In this document: positions 7,665-14,740 of the stretch, piece after piece
Position numbering within the stretch: the stretch's first letter is position 1
Layout: every line of letters begins with the position of its first letter
Assembly (NCBI RefSeq): GCF_900232945.1
Contig: NZ_OCTU01000004.1
Span: forward strand, 172,419 to 207,811
Reading direction: 5' to 3'
Source: Urinicoccus timonensis
GTDB taxonomy: Bacteria; Bacillota; Clostridia; Tissierellales; Peptoniphilaceae
DNA: 35,393 nt
Notes under the pieces: generated by a model
Told to the model about the DNA's origin: nothing
Seen by the model: the letters and a program-made list of their open reading frames with translations, nothing else
Databases searched by the model: none
Made by a program: the position numbers and the translations under genes

Positions 7665-8633
7665 TTACACAGGTTTATTTACAATATAATTACTTATTTC
7701 CACCAGTTGGTCCAGGGCCCGGAAGGCGTGATAAACCGCCGCCCGAATTTTAAATTCTTCATGGGTCTTGGGTAGGTCTAAAACTTCTATATGGTCTTTC
7801 AAATAGTTCATCCGTCTTTTCACTTCCATCATGGCCCCCTTCTCTGTCAGCTGGGTGGAGGTAGTCCGGAGCATCTCCGACATGTGGATCCCTTCTACAT
7901 AGGAGGGAGGAATGCTAGCCAAATCTTCATAAATGATCTTTAATAGGTTGGCTTCTCTTTCTCTTAAATGAAGGTCATAGAGTTGCATAGAAGAATCTTG
8001 AATCATATTTTCATCCTCTATCACGGCTAGACGAATGGCTTCTTCTAGGTCTTGGTCCAGGTCTTTAAACAGGTCGGTATAAAGTTGAACGTCTAAGTCC
8101 TCTGTTAGGGCCCGGGAGAAAAGATTCAGAATGTCTTTCATCTTTTCATCCACTTGGCCTATTAATTCTTCTAACTTTTTTTGCTTGCTAGGAGCATAAA
8201 AATTCGTAGCCATAGCAAAACCTGTTCCTATAAAGACCAGGGCCATTTCATTCAGGATAATGGAAGGAGTCACTGTTCCAAAGGCCATCAGGTGGGTCAC
8301 CAAAACACTGGAGGGCCCCAAGCCCAATTCTACCTTGAGAAAAAAGGACAAGGGGACAAAAAGCAAAAGATAGAGACCAAAAACCCAGGTATTATAGCCA
8401 AAACTTTCGAAACATAAGCTTCCAATGGCTAAAGCTAAAATAGCGGAAAGGGTTCTTTTCAATCCCCCCTCTACGGTAGCCCACCTGGTTTCAAAGACAT
8501 TTAAAATTGCAATAATTCCAGCTGCAGCTGCATAGTCCAAGCCTAATTCTTCAGCAATTAGGATTGAAAAAAGTGACGCAAAGGCTGTTTTTAACGTTCG
8601 AACCATAACCGTTTTGCTCATTGCCGTGTCCAT
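7665..8633 (-). CDS. Aromatic acid exporter family membrane protein (DUF939-like)
   Basis: The 322-residue protein has an N-terminal hydrophobic half (about residues 10-150, four to six membrane segments, with GLDYAAAAGIIAILNVFETRWATVEGG typical of the ArAE_1/DUF939 domain). The charged helical C-terminal half (about 155-320) resembles the soluble DUF939 C-terminal domain. Homologues are annotated as aromatic acid exporters of the FUSC superfamily, but few have been tested. It precedes xpt in a two-gene operon, so a purine-related substrate is conceivable but unsupported. The ATG at 8633 has AAAGGAGAATGG upstream. Confidence 0.8.
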   Translation of the reverse strand: MDTAMSKTVMVRTLKTAFASLFSILIAEELGLDYAAAAGIIAILNVFETRWATVEGGLKRTLSAILALAIGSLCFESFGYNTWVFGLYLLLFVPLSFFLKVELGLGPSSVLVTHLMAFGTVTPSIILNEMALVFIGTGFAMATNFYAPSKQKKLEELIGQVDEKMKDILNLFSRALTEDLDVQLYTDLFKDLDQDLEEAIRLAVIEDENMIQDSSMQLYDLHLREREANLLKIIYEDLASIPPSYVEGIHMSEMLRTTSTQLTEKGAMMEVKRRMNYLKDHIEVLDLPKTHEEFKIRAAVYHAFRALDQLVEISNYIVNKPV

Positions 8634-8697
8634 TCTCCTTTTTCTTTTTAATTATTATATCACAAGACCATTCTTCTGGGGAATTTATAAAAAATCA

Positions 8698-8706
8698 TGG
8701 TATAAT
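8698..8706 (+). promoter_or_regulatory. Extended -10 promoter for aldo/keto reductase
   Basis: TGGTATAAT is a consensus -10 hexamer with a TGN extension, 34 bases before the ATG at 8741. The -35 region is weak, as is common for extended -10 promoters. A minus-strand TATAAT at 8659-8654 could serve the divergent exporter gene. Confidence 0.5.
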
Positions 8707-8740
8707 AAGAAAAAGCTTGAACTAACTAAAGGAGGATTTC

Positions 8741-9865
8741 ATGAAAAAATTAGGTTTTGGCCTTATGCGGCTGCCCGTTCTTGACAATAAAACAGACCAA
8801 ATTGACATCAAGGCCCTGGAGGCTATGGTGGATGCCTTTTTGGACCAAGGCTTCAGCTACTTTGATACCGCTTGGTTCTACCACAAAGAACAATCTGAGT
8901 TGGCCATTGGCAAAGCCTTGGTGGACCGCCATCCTAGAGACTCCTATGTCTTGGCTGACAAGATGCCCATTGCCCTGCTGAATCCTGGAAAGAAATCTCC
9001 AGAAGAGCTTCGCCAAGACTTAGAATCCTACTTCAACCGTCAGTTGGAAAAAACTGGAGCTAGCTATTTTGACTACTACCTCCTCCATTCCTTAGACCGG
9101 AAAAAATTTGATGTGGCCAAAACCTACAAGGCCTATGAATTTATCCAAGAAAAAAAAGACCAGGGCCTGATTAAGCAGATTGGTTTTTCCTTCCACGATA
9201 CCGTAGATGCCCTAGAAGAAATGCTCAAGGCCTACCCAGCTATGGACTTTGTCCAACTGCAAATCAACTACCTGGATTGGACCCATGAAAGCATTCAATC
9301 CCAAAAAATTTACCAAATGGCCCGAGCCTATGACAAAGAAATCATCATCATGGAACCAGTAAAGGGTGGAACCCTCTCCCATCTTCCTCAGTCCATGACC
9401 AAAAAGTTACAAGCAAAAGACCCTCATGCTTCAACCGCCTCTTGGGCCATTCGCTTTGCAGCCAGTTTAGATGGGGTCTTTATGGTCCTGTCCGGCATGT
9501 CCAACTTGGACCAATTAAAAGATAATATGGCCACCATGAAAAACTTCCAACCCCTGTCTCAGGAAGACCAGGACTTTTTAATCCAAGAAGCCAACCATCT
9601 CAAGGAAGCAAGCTTAATTGGCTGTACTGAATGTGAATACTGTCTTAATGAGTGTCCTAAAAAAATTCCCATCCCAACCTATTTCAGTCTCTACAACCGA
9701 GACCACCTGGACCTGGGACTGGATCCTAAAAAGAAATATCAATCCACCAAGCAAAACAACTCCAGTCCCCAGGACTGTATTGCTTGTGGTGCCTGTGAAA
9801 AGATTTGTCCTCAACATTTAGAGATTATTGACCTCTTAAAGAAGGTGGACTCCTATTTTAAATAA
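8741..9865 (+). CDS. Ferredoxin-type aldo/keto reductase
   Basis: An NAD(P)H-dependent aldo/keto reductase domain (about residues 1-280) is fused to a C-terminal bacterial ferredoxin domain. The tetrad can be traced: Asp and Tyr in FDTAWFYHKEQSE (about 43-55), Lys in VLADKMP and His in YYLLHSLDRKK. Two 4Fe-4S motifs follow, CTECEYCLNECP (about 295-306) and CIACGACEKICP (about 347-358). The length of 374 matches the clostridial Fe-S aldo/keto reductase group. Its electron partner and substrate are unknown. AAAGGAGG precedes the ATG. It is a single gene ended by a strong terminator. Confidence 0.9.
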   Translation: MKKLGFGLMRLPVLDNKTDQIDIKALEAMVDAFLDQGFSYFDTAWFYHKEQSELAIGKALVDRHPRDSYVLADKMPIALLNPGKKSPEELRQDLESYFNRQLEKTGASYFDYYLLHSLDRKKFDVAKTYKAYEFIQEKKDQGLIKQIGFSFHDTVDALEEMLKAYPAMDFVQLQINYLDWTHESIQSQKIYQMARAYDKEIIIMEPVKGGTLSHLPQSMTKKLQAKDPHASTASWAIRFAASLDGVFMVLSGMSNLDQLKDNMATMKNFQPLSQEDQDFLIQEANHLKEASLIGCTECEYCLNECPKKIPIPTYFSLYNRDHLDLGLDPKKKYQSTKQNNSSPQDCIACGACEKICPQHLEIIDLLKKVDSYFK

Positions 9866-9867
9866 GA

Positions 9868-9914
9868 AAAAACCGTGCTCTAGAAAGGTTAATTTTCTAG
9901 AGCACGGTTTTTTT
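9868..9914. terminator. Strong bidirectional terminator
   Basis: A long perfect stem reads AAACCGTGCTCTAGAAA, a seven-base loop, then TTTCTAGAGCACGGTTT. It is flanked by A and T runs on both sides, so it works in either direction. It lies between the convergent aldo/keto reductase and thioesterase genes. Confidence 0.92.
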
Positions 9915-9975
9915 ATCCCTCTTCCAAACGGTTTAAATATAGTCCCAGATCAAAAGTAAATTTTCAGACTCTGAG

Positions 9976-10458
9976 TTACATATTATCCTTAACTCCAACA
10001 GCTACCATCCGAGCGCGGGCTCGAACTTGACCCTCTACTTCCATTTCCATCTGGATAATGGCCTTTCTGTCTCCCAAATCTTTCAATTTTGCCCTTACTT
10101 GAATTTCCTGGTCCATGGGCACAGGTTTTAAATAGTCCACTTCAAGTCGAGCCGTAATATAGCGACCAATAACCGTATCTTCTGTTAATTCCAAGCCCTT
10201 CTTATGGTGGTTAAACCAGGCAGCCGAAGCCGTCCCATGACAGTCAAAAATCGTCGCAATCATTCCACCAAAAAGCTTGTCCGGTACCCCACCGGTATAT
10301 TGTTTTGGAACCTTAACCCGACAAAGGCAGGCCTCTCCATCTTGACTGGGATAGGAATGGAGATGGAGCCCCTCTTGGTTCTGTAGGCCACATCCCCAGC
10401 AGTGTTGAAATCGGTCTCCATAGCATTCTTGAATAGCAATTCTTTTCTTTTCTTCCAT
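9976..10458 (-). CDS. PaaI-like hotdog-fold thioesterase
   Basis: The 160-residue protein matches PaaI/YigI-type acyl-CoA thioesterases. It has an N-terminal CWGCGLQNQEGLHL (about residues 20-33), then KLFGGMIATIFDCHGTASAAW (about 62-82), where the Asp in the helix is the usual catalytic position. TARLEVDYLKPVP (about 102-114) is the characteristic central strand. It probably hydrolyses acyl-CoA thioesters in the cytoplasm, and substrate length cannot be inferred. The ATG at 10458 has a weak site (AAAGGATAG) about nine bases upstream. It is a single gene, sharing the bidirectional terminator at 9868-9914. Confidence 0.82.
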   Translation of the reverse strand: MEEKKRIAIQECYGDRFQHCWGCGLQNQEGLHLHSYPSQDGEACLCRVKVPKQYTGGVPDKLFGGMIATIFDCHGTASAAWFNHHKKGLELTEDTVIGRYITARLEVDYLKPVPMDQEIQVRAKLKDLGDRKAIIQMEMEVEGQVRARARMVAVGVKDNM

Positions 10459-10609
10459 GCTTCTCTATCCTTTCTTCTATTTTAATCCTTCCATAAACTT
10501 TCTTTCCTTGATAAAATACCCCATTTATCCACTTTTATTCTTCAATCATCCAAGAATAAGTCATAGTAAATTTCAAGGATACTAGGCCTAAAAATGATTA
10601 AGAACTACA

Positions 10610-10643
10610 AAAAGCATTGGCTCCTAAAAAGACCAATGCTTTT
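10610..10643 (-). terminator. Terminator downstream of degV-like gene
   Basis: The stem AAAAGCATTGG (10610-10620) and CCAATGCTTTT (10633-10643) has a 12-base loop. On the minus strand the 3' arm ends in a T-run directly after the DegV-family stop codon. Confidence 0.8.
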
Positions 10644-10658
10644 CTTATGGTTTGAATC

Positions 10659-11528
10659 CTAGTCTCTTTTCTTTTTGGACCCATAGGCCAAAATCAAGCA
10701 GCCTGGTCCTGTATGGGCGGCAATGGTTAGGCTCATCTCATATACGTGGACCTTGGATATCCCCAGTTCTTCTATGGCTTCTTTCAAAGAAAGGGCCTCT
10801 TCTCTGGAGGAGGAATAGGAAACATAGACCTCATCATATATAGAGGAATCCATGTTTTCTTTCAAATTAGAAAGAAGGATCCGGACGGCTTTTTTCCGCC
10901 CCCGAACACTATTGGATAGGTAGAGCTTCCCTTCCTGGTCCATAGATAGGATAGGGACCACTCTTAGAGCTGTTCCAAAAATTGCCTTGGTCTTGGAAAT
11001 TCGCCCTCCTCTTTCCAAGTGAAATAAATCGTCAATAATAAATTCTACCTTGGTATAGGGAATATTCTCTTCTAAATATGCAATGACTTGGTCCATGGTC
11101 TTGCCCTTGGCTTGTTGGCTCAAGGCCATATCCAAGACTAAACTTTGAATAGTGGCCGCAGACCGGCTATCCACAAGACCAATTTTTCGGTCCGGATAGG
11201 CCTTTTGTAAGTCATTAATAGCCAACCTGGCATTGGCATAGGAGGAAGATAGACCTGAAGAAAAAGCAATGTACAAAAAATCCTTTCCCTCTTTTAAAAG
11301 CTTTTCAAAAAAATCCTGGTAGTCTGAAGGGTTGGCTGCCACAGTTGTTGGTCTTTCCCCCTCTTTGATTTTTTGAAAAAAATCCTCCAGAGAAATTTGT
11401 TCTCGGTTTAGTCCATATTCAATATCGTTCATTACAGTATTTATAGGCACCAAGCTGACCTCCTTGGCCTTGATTTCTTCAGGAGAAAAGTCCAGGCAGG
11501 AGTCACTTACAATGTAATAATGGTTCAT
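10659..11528 (-). CDS. DegV family fatty-acid-binding protein
   Basis: The 289-residue protein has the DegV pattern. It starts with IVSDSCLDFSPEEI (about residues 6-19), then the ERPTTVAANPSDY segment (about 58-70) with the lipid-head-group-binding Thr, FLYIAFSSGLSSSYANARLA (about 89-108), LVDSRSAATIQSL and GGRISKTKAIFGTAL. Firmicute DegV/FakB proteins bind fatty acids and present them to the FakA kinase. FakA is not in this window, so a fatty-acid-binding role is a family inference. The ATG at 11528 follows AAAGGGGATATTAA. It is a single gene with its own terminator. Confidence 0.88.
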   Translation of the reverse strand: MNHYYIVSDSCLDFSPEEIKAKEVSLVPINTVMNDIEYGLNREQISLEDFFQKIKEGERPTTVAANPSDYQDFFEKLLKEGKDFLYIAFSSGLSSSYANARLAINDLQKAYPDRKIGLVDSRSAATIQSLVLDMALSQQAKGKTMDQVIAYLEENIPYTKVEFIIDDLFHLERGGRISKTKAIFGTALRVVPILSMDQEGKLYLSNSVRGRKKAVRILLSNLKENMDSSIYDEVYVSYSSSREEALSLKEAIEELGISKVHVYEMSLTIAAHTGPGCLILAYGSKKKRD

Positions 11529-11671
11529 TTAATATCCCCTTTTTTTATTTGTCCCTTTATTATACTATAGCCAGCCTAGACAAAAAAGGTCTTAGTGGCA
11601 AACGGAAACAATATTTTGATATTTATTTTTATTTTACCAATCTGAAAATTTTTCTATGACTATGGACCTTT

Positions 11672-12394
11672 TTAGACCCCCAGGACAAAGCGTAAAAGAG
11701 CAAAAAATAAGAGGTGACCAGGATAAAAGGCGTAGTTGAACCACTTATTTTGCTTGCCCCTTTGTCCATTATAGGTTAGGACCAGACCAAATCCCAGAAA
11801 GGACCAAAGCTCCTTAAGAATAGACAAATAACCCAGGATAGACCCCCACCAGGGCCGGTCTCGAAAGAGATAAAAAAAGTAGGCCACCAAGATAGCGTGG
11901 TAGTCATAGTCCAAACTCAAGTACATGGATAGGACCCCCATACCTAAGAGAATTGGCAAGGAAGCAAGATACCAAAGAAATTTGGCCCGTCCCATCAACC
12001 TTCCCTTAAGCCAATCCACCATCCAAATCGTGGCCAAGGCCATGGCTAAAGAAAAGAAAATATTATTCCAATAGGGGTCAAAAAAGACCTTGGAGGTAAA
12101 AAGATCAAAAGGAACTTCTGAAATAAGCCCAAAAAGTAAAAGATTTTTCAAGTAGCCCTTACGAGAATGGGTTTGAAAAAAACCTTCCACTAGAAAGAAG
12201 AAAAAAATAGGAAAGGCAATCCGACCCAGGATGCTGAAAAAGTTGCTGAGATAAAGAAGAAACCCCTCTCCCTTTAAATAAGGCGTAATAACCGAATTAT
12301 TCATATGGTCAATAAACATGGATGCAAAAGCCAGGTACTTTAGTTGAGCCCCATTTAAACACCGCCAAGGCCTAGTCACTTTAAGATTTTCCAT
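11672..12394 (-). CDS. TraX family membrane protein
   Basis: The 240-residue polytopic protein matches the TraX family (PF05857). It has LKYLAFASMFIDHMNN near residues 19-34, FPIFFFFLVEGFFQTHSRKGYLKNLLLFG (about 62-90), SEVPFDL and LDYDYHAILVAYFFYLFRDRP (about 161-181). TraX N-acetylates F pilin in conjugative plasmids, but chromosomal Firmicute homologues are common and their substrates unknown. No conjugation genes are nearby. The ATG at 12394 follows AAGGAGGAGTAT. It borders the AT-rich island that begins just upstream. Confidence 0.85.
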   Translation of the reverse strand: MENLKVTRPWRCLNGAQLKYLAFASMFIDHMNNSVITPYLKGEGFLLYLSNFFSILGRIAFPIFFFFLVEGFFQTHSRKGYLKNLLLFGLISEVPFDLFTSKVFFDPYWNNIFFSLAMALATIWMVDWLKGRLMGRAKFLWYLASLPILLGMGVLSMYLSLDYDYHAILVAYFFYLFRDRPWWGSILGYLSILKELWSFLGFGLVLTYNGQRGKQNKWFNYAFYPGHLLFFALLRFVLGV

Positions 12395-12456
12395 ATACTC
12401 CTCCTTAAATAATAATAGGCTTCTTATTTTACAAGATAATCATCCACATGTCTATA

Positions 12457-12600
12457 ATGACCTATCCCAATGAAGCCGAGCAAAGCGAAGGCTGAATTGA
12501 GGAAGGTTCGCAGACAATTGCAGCCAAATTGAAAATTTGGGCAATTGGTTGTATAAGACCTACCCCCATGAGAGCCAAGCTCAAATCGTTGGTAGGTCAT
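12457..12600. repeat. Hairpin-rich intergenic element with matching ends
   Basis: About 144 bases are bounded by ATGACCTA (12457-12464) and TAGGTCAT (12593-12600). Inside are three stems: AGCC/GGCT (12474-12493); a two-step stem CAATTG, CCAAATT, AATTTGG, CAATTG (12515-12547); and GACCTACC/GGTAGGTC (12557-12598). The last stem and the outer pair compete for the same 3' arm. On the minus strand a 58-codon frame (12424-12600) is also open but has no ribosome binding site. It could be a small non-autonomous mobile element, a structured RNA or a relic; no known family is recognised. Confidence 0.45.
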
Positions 12601-12690
12601 GTATCCAAACTTTACCTATATAGATATAATTTAATGCGTGGATTGCCTAACAGTTTTATAAGAATTTTGTATGCCTTCTTATTATAATTA

Positions 12691-12777
12691 TTAAAAGGTA
12701 TAGAAAGACGATGAAAATATCCTCTCCCCGTCTTTAGGTTTGTCTCTCGACTTAAATATTAAATTTGAAATATTCAT
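12691..12777 (-). pseudogene. Short ORF resembling the start of a phage portal protein
   Basis: An ATG at 12777 with a strong GGAGG site (12785-12789) opens a 28-codon frame beginning MNISNLIFKSRDKPKDGER and closing with TAA at 12691. The segment with SRDKPKD followed by an FSSSFYTF stretch recalls the first residues of HK97-type phage portal proteins, which then continue for about 400 residues. Nothing of the rest is seen downstream. The good ribosome binding site with an abrupt end suggests a decayed prophage gene, but a real small peptide cannot be excluded. The resemblance comes from memory of the family, so confidence is low. Confidence 0.3.
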
Positions 12778-12838
12778 AGTGCCACCTCCTCAAAGTAGGT
12801 ATAAAAATAGCACCTACAAATGTAGATGCTAAAATCTA

Positions 12839-12991
12839 TTAATTTATTATTATTTGTTTATTAACAAAGTTGACATATTTCTCAAAACTTTCATCTCCCG
12901 TGCCTTGAGAAATATGTCGCCTTTCAAGAACGAGCTTATTTTTTATATCCTCTATTCCATCTAAATGTTTATCATTTAGACTCCAACCCAT
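12839..12991 (-). pseudogene. Short unassigned ORF or gene remnant in AT-rich island
   Basis: A frame that can start at ATG 12991 (or GTG 13018) encodes about 50 residues beginning MGWSLNDKHLDGIEDIKNK and ending in a hydrophilic segment. Neither start has a ribosome binding site. A different frame upstream (about 13071-12968) starts with an ATG preceded by GGAG and runs 34 codons before stopping inside this ORF. That arrangement fits a frameshifted older gene. No family is recognised. The rest of 12601-13174 is AT-rich and shows no other gene, RNA or clear repeat. Confidence 0.25.
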
Positions 12992-13174
12992 CGCTATTAA
13001 TACAATAATTTGAGGCACTATGGTCTGACATATTATCTGTATTTGTTTGTAATCTCCACAAATTAAAATATTTCATTTCTAATCTCCAGTAATCATGGTT
13101 ATTTATTAATTATAGTATGAATACATCTATATTATTAACTCGATAAATTGTTTTACTATAAATTTTAGATAATT

Positions 13175-13951
13175 TTAATCGTACGTTTCCGTATATTTTC
13201 TAACTTTATCAAAAAATTCTGTAACTTCCACAGTATTTTTAAAACCTCTAATTAAATCTTTATACATTTGAATCTCTTGTGGATACATATCTCTAAACAA
13301 ACCATTATACCCTGCATACAACTCTAGTGGAGACCAGCCTATTACATTATCTTCAAAAATAATATAAGTCCCCTTATTATCCATTATAAACAAAGGATGT
13401 TTTGAAAAACGAGGTTCATCCTCTCCCTCTACATAGAAAGCTCTATAAAATAAATATGCTTTATCTGATATCATATCTCTATGTGCAAATTTAGGACGCT
13501 GAGTATAGAATATCTTCACATTATAATAAGAGCCAGAATTATCGCTTTTTAAGTGCTTGTAATTGTAATCCCAACTTAAAACATCATATCTAAATTCACA
13601 ATTATATATTTTAAAAAGAATGTTGCAAAATTCATCCGGATCAGTGCAGCTATCTACTTCTTTAATAATTTCAAGCTCATTAATATCAGGTTCTTCAAAA
13701 TAACCATCAGCCTTTACTCCAAATGTATTTTCCATTTCCCCATTTGAATTTTCATCAGATTGAGTATCATCAGTTAAATTTTGTTCACTTGATGGAGTTT
13801 CGCCTGTAATCTCATCTTTTACATGCACTCCTATTCCTTGTAAATAGTCAGTTGTTAAGTATTCAAATTCAAGAAAAAAGCTCATGGCTTTAGTCCAACT
13901 GGAATATATGTCTTTATTTGGGTCATCTTCGATATAAGATCTTTCGCACAT
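13175..13951 (-). CDS. Uncharacterised protein, downstream half of a tandem paralogous pair
   Basis: The 258-codon frame has no signal peptide. Its first ATG (13951) has no ribosome binding site and lies six codons after the TGA that ends the upstream ORF, in the same reading frame. From about residue 93 it repeats the upstream protein: IIKEVDSCTDPDEFCNILFKIYNCEF corresponds to ILEIESCTDPDKLADILSNIYQSKF, and PLFIMDNKGTYIIFED to PTFIMDKYGSYLVEED. Residues about 45-80 form a Ser/Asp/Glu-rich linker. It may be the second domain of one 435-residue lipoprotein interrupted by TGA, or a separate decayed gene. No known family is recognised. Confidence 0.5.
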   Translation of the reverse strand: MCERSYIEDDPNKDIYSSWTKAMSFFLEFEYLTTDYLQGIGVHVKDEITGETPSSEQNLTDDTQSDENSNGEMENTFGVKADGYFEEPDINELEIIKEVDSCTDPDEFCNILFKIYNCEFRYDVLSWDYNYKHLKSDNSGSYYNVKIFYTQRPKFAHRDMISDKAYLFYRAFYVEGEDEPRFSKHPLFIMDNKGTYIIFEDNVIGWSPLELYAGYNGLFRDMYPQEIQMYKDLIRGFKNTVEVTEFFDKVRKYTETYD

Positions 13952-13969
13952 ATATAAATCTAATGTAGA

Positions 13970-14482
13970 TCAAGCTGTAATATATAGTTTTTCTTCACCA
14001 TCTAATTCACTAATAGAATATTCATATTTGTCTTCTTCAACTAGATAAGAACCATATTTATCCATAATAAAAGTTGGAGTATCAGATGTTATAGGGCCTT
14101 GTCCATCATCAAATTCTTGAAAAAAAAGATATACAGTTGGTTTAGCCATTATATATTCACGCTTCTTATAATAAGCATCTATACCTGCGAGCACTTCCGT
14201 CTGCGAATCTTTAAAATAGAGTCTATCTTCTTTATTATCATATTCCAACTTCTCATATATAAATTTTGATTGATAAATATTGCTTAGAATGTCAGCTAAC
14301 TTATCTGGGTCAGTACAACTTTCTATTTCCAAGATTTTAGAGTAAAGTCCATCATTTTCGTAATCGCCTACATATTTTGCTTCTGGGTTTTTCAATTTTG
14401 GAGATTTACTTGATGAACTCCCACAACCTGACAATAAAAATATTAGTATAAAAATCAAGCCTACTTCAAAAAACCTTTTCAT
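13970..14482 (-). CDS. Uncharacterised lipoprotein, upstream half of a tandem paralogous pair
   Basis: The 170-codon ORF starts at ATG 14482 with GGAGG about eight bases upstream. The N-terminus MKRFFEVGLIFILIFLLSGCG is a lipoprotein signal peptide with a lipobox (LSGC, Cys at residue 20), so the product is probably anchored on the outer face of the membrane. A Ser/Lys-rich spacer leads to one domain (about residues 45-165) with ESCTDPDKLADILSNIYQ and FIMDKYGSYLVEED. This domain is paralogous to the downstream ORF. The frame ends at TGA 13972-13970 and stays open beyond it. AT-rich codon use (ATA, TAT, AAT) contrasts with the flanking operons and suggests acquisition. Confidence 0.6.
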   Translation of the reverse strand: MKRFFEVGLIFILIFLLSGCGSSSSKSPKLKNPEAKYVGDYENDGLYSKILEIESCTDPDKLADILSNIYQSKFIYEKLEYDNKEDRLYFKDSQTEVLAGIDAYYKKREYIMAKPTVYLFFQEFDDGQGPITSDTPTFIMDKYGSYLVEEDKYEYSISELDGEEKLYITA

Positions 14483-14529
14483 TGCTTAACCTCCATCTTC
14501 TTATTTGCTAACTATATTATACTATATTT

Positions 14530-14677
14530 TCAAGATAATAGAAGTCCTCTATCCGCATAAACAGGCTCACTCATATCTTTTCTACACCTAATAGCTCTAT
14601 CAAGAGCCATAATTATAACCTCTTCTCCAAGACTAAGATATCTTACTTTAAGCTTTGGCTCGCTTTTATAGTCTTTC
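14530..14677 (-). pseudogene. Unassigned open fragment at the island edge
   Basis: A minus-strand frame is open from a TAG just above 14677 to a TGA at 14530 and encodes about 48 residues. It includes an LGEEVIIMALDRAIRCRKD stretch ending in VYADRGLLLS. An in-frame ATG lies at 14610, but no ribosome binding site precedes it. The composition looks protein-like, yet I recognise no family. It may be the tail of a deleted gene at the border between the AT-rich island and the formate locus. Confidence 0.2.
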
Positions 14678-14708
14678 CCCTATAAAATTTTTAACATTCT
14701 TAATAAGA

Positions 14709-14740
14709 TAGGGAGCTCCTATCAATTAGAAAGCTCCCTA
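14709..14740 (-). terminator. Hairpin at the end of the formate dehydrogenase operon
   Basis: A perfect nine-base stem, TAGGGAGCT (14709-14717) with AGCTCCCTA (14732-14740), has a 14-base loop and overlaps the TAG stop of the MobA-FdhD gene. The minus-strand tail (ATCTTATTAAG) is only moderately T-rich, so termination may be partial. Confidence 0.6.

Noticed and set aside
8634..8700. Purine riboswitch controlling the exporter-xpt operon
   Set aside because: The interval to the divergent gene is about 100 bases and shows none of the conserved purine-aptamer loops.
12424..12600. 58-codon minus-strand ORF over the hairpin element
   Set aside because: It has no ribosome binding site and no recognised family, and overlaps strong dyads, so it was not listed as a gene; it is mentioned under the element.
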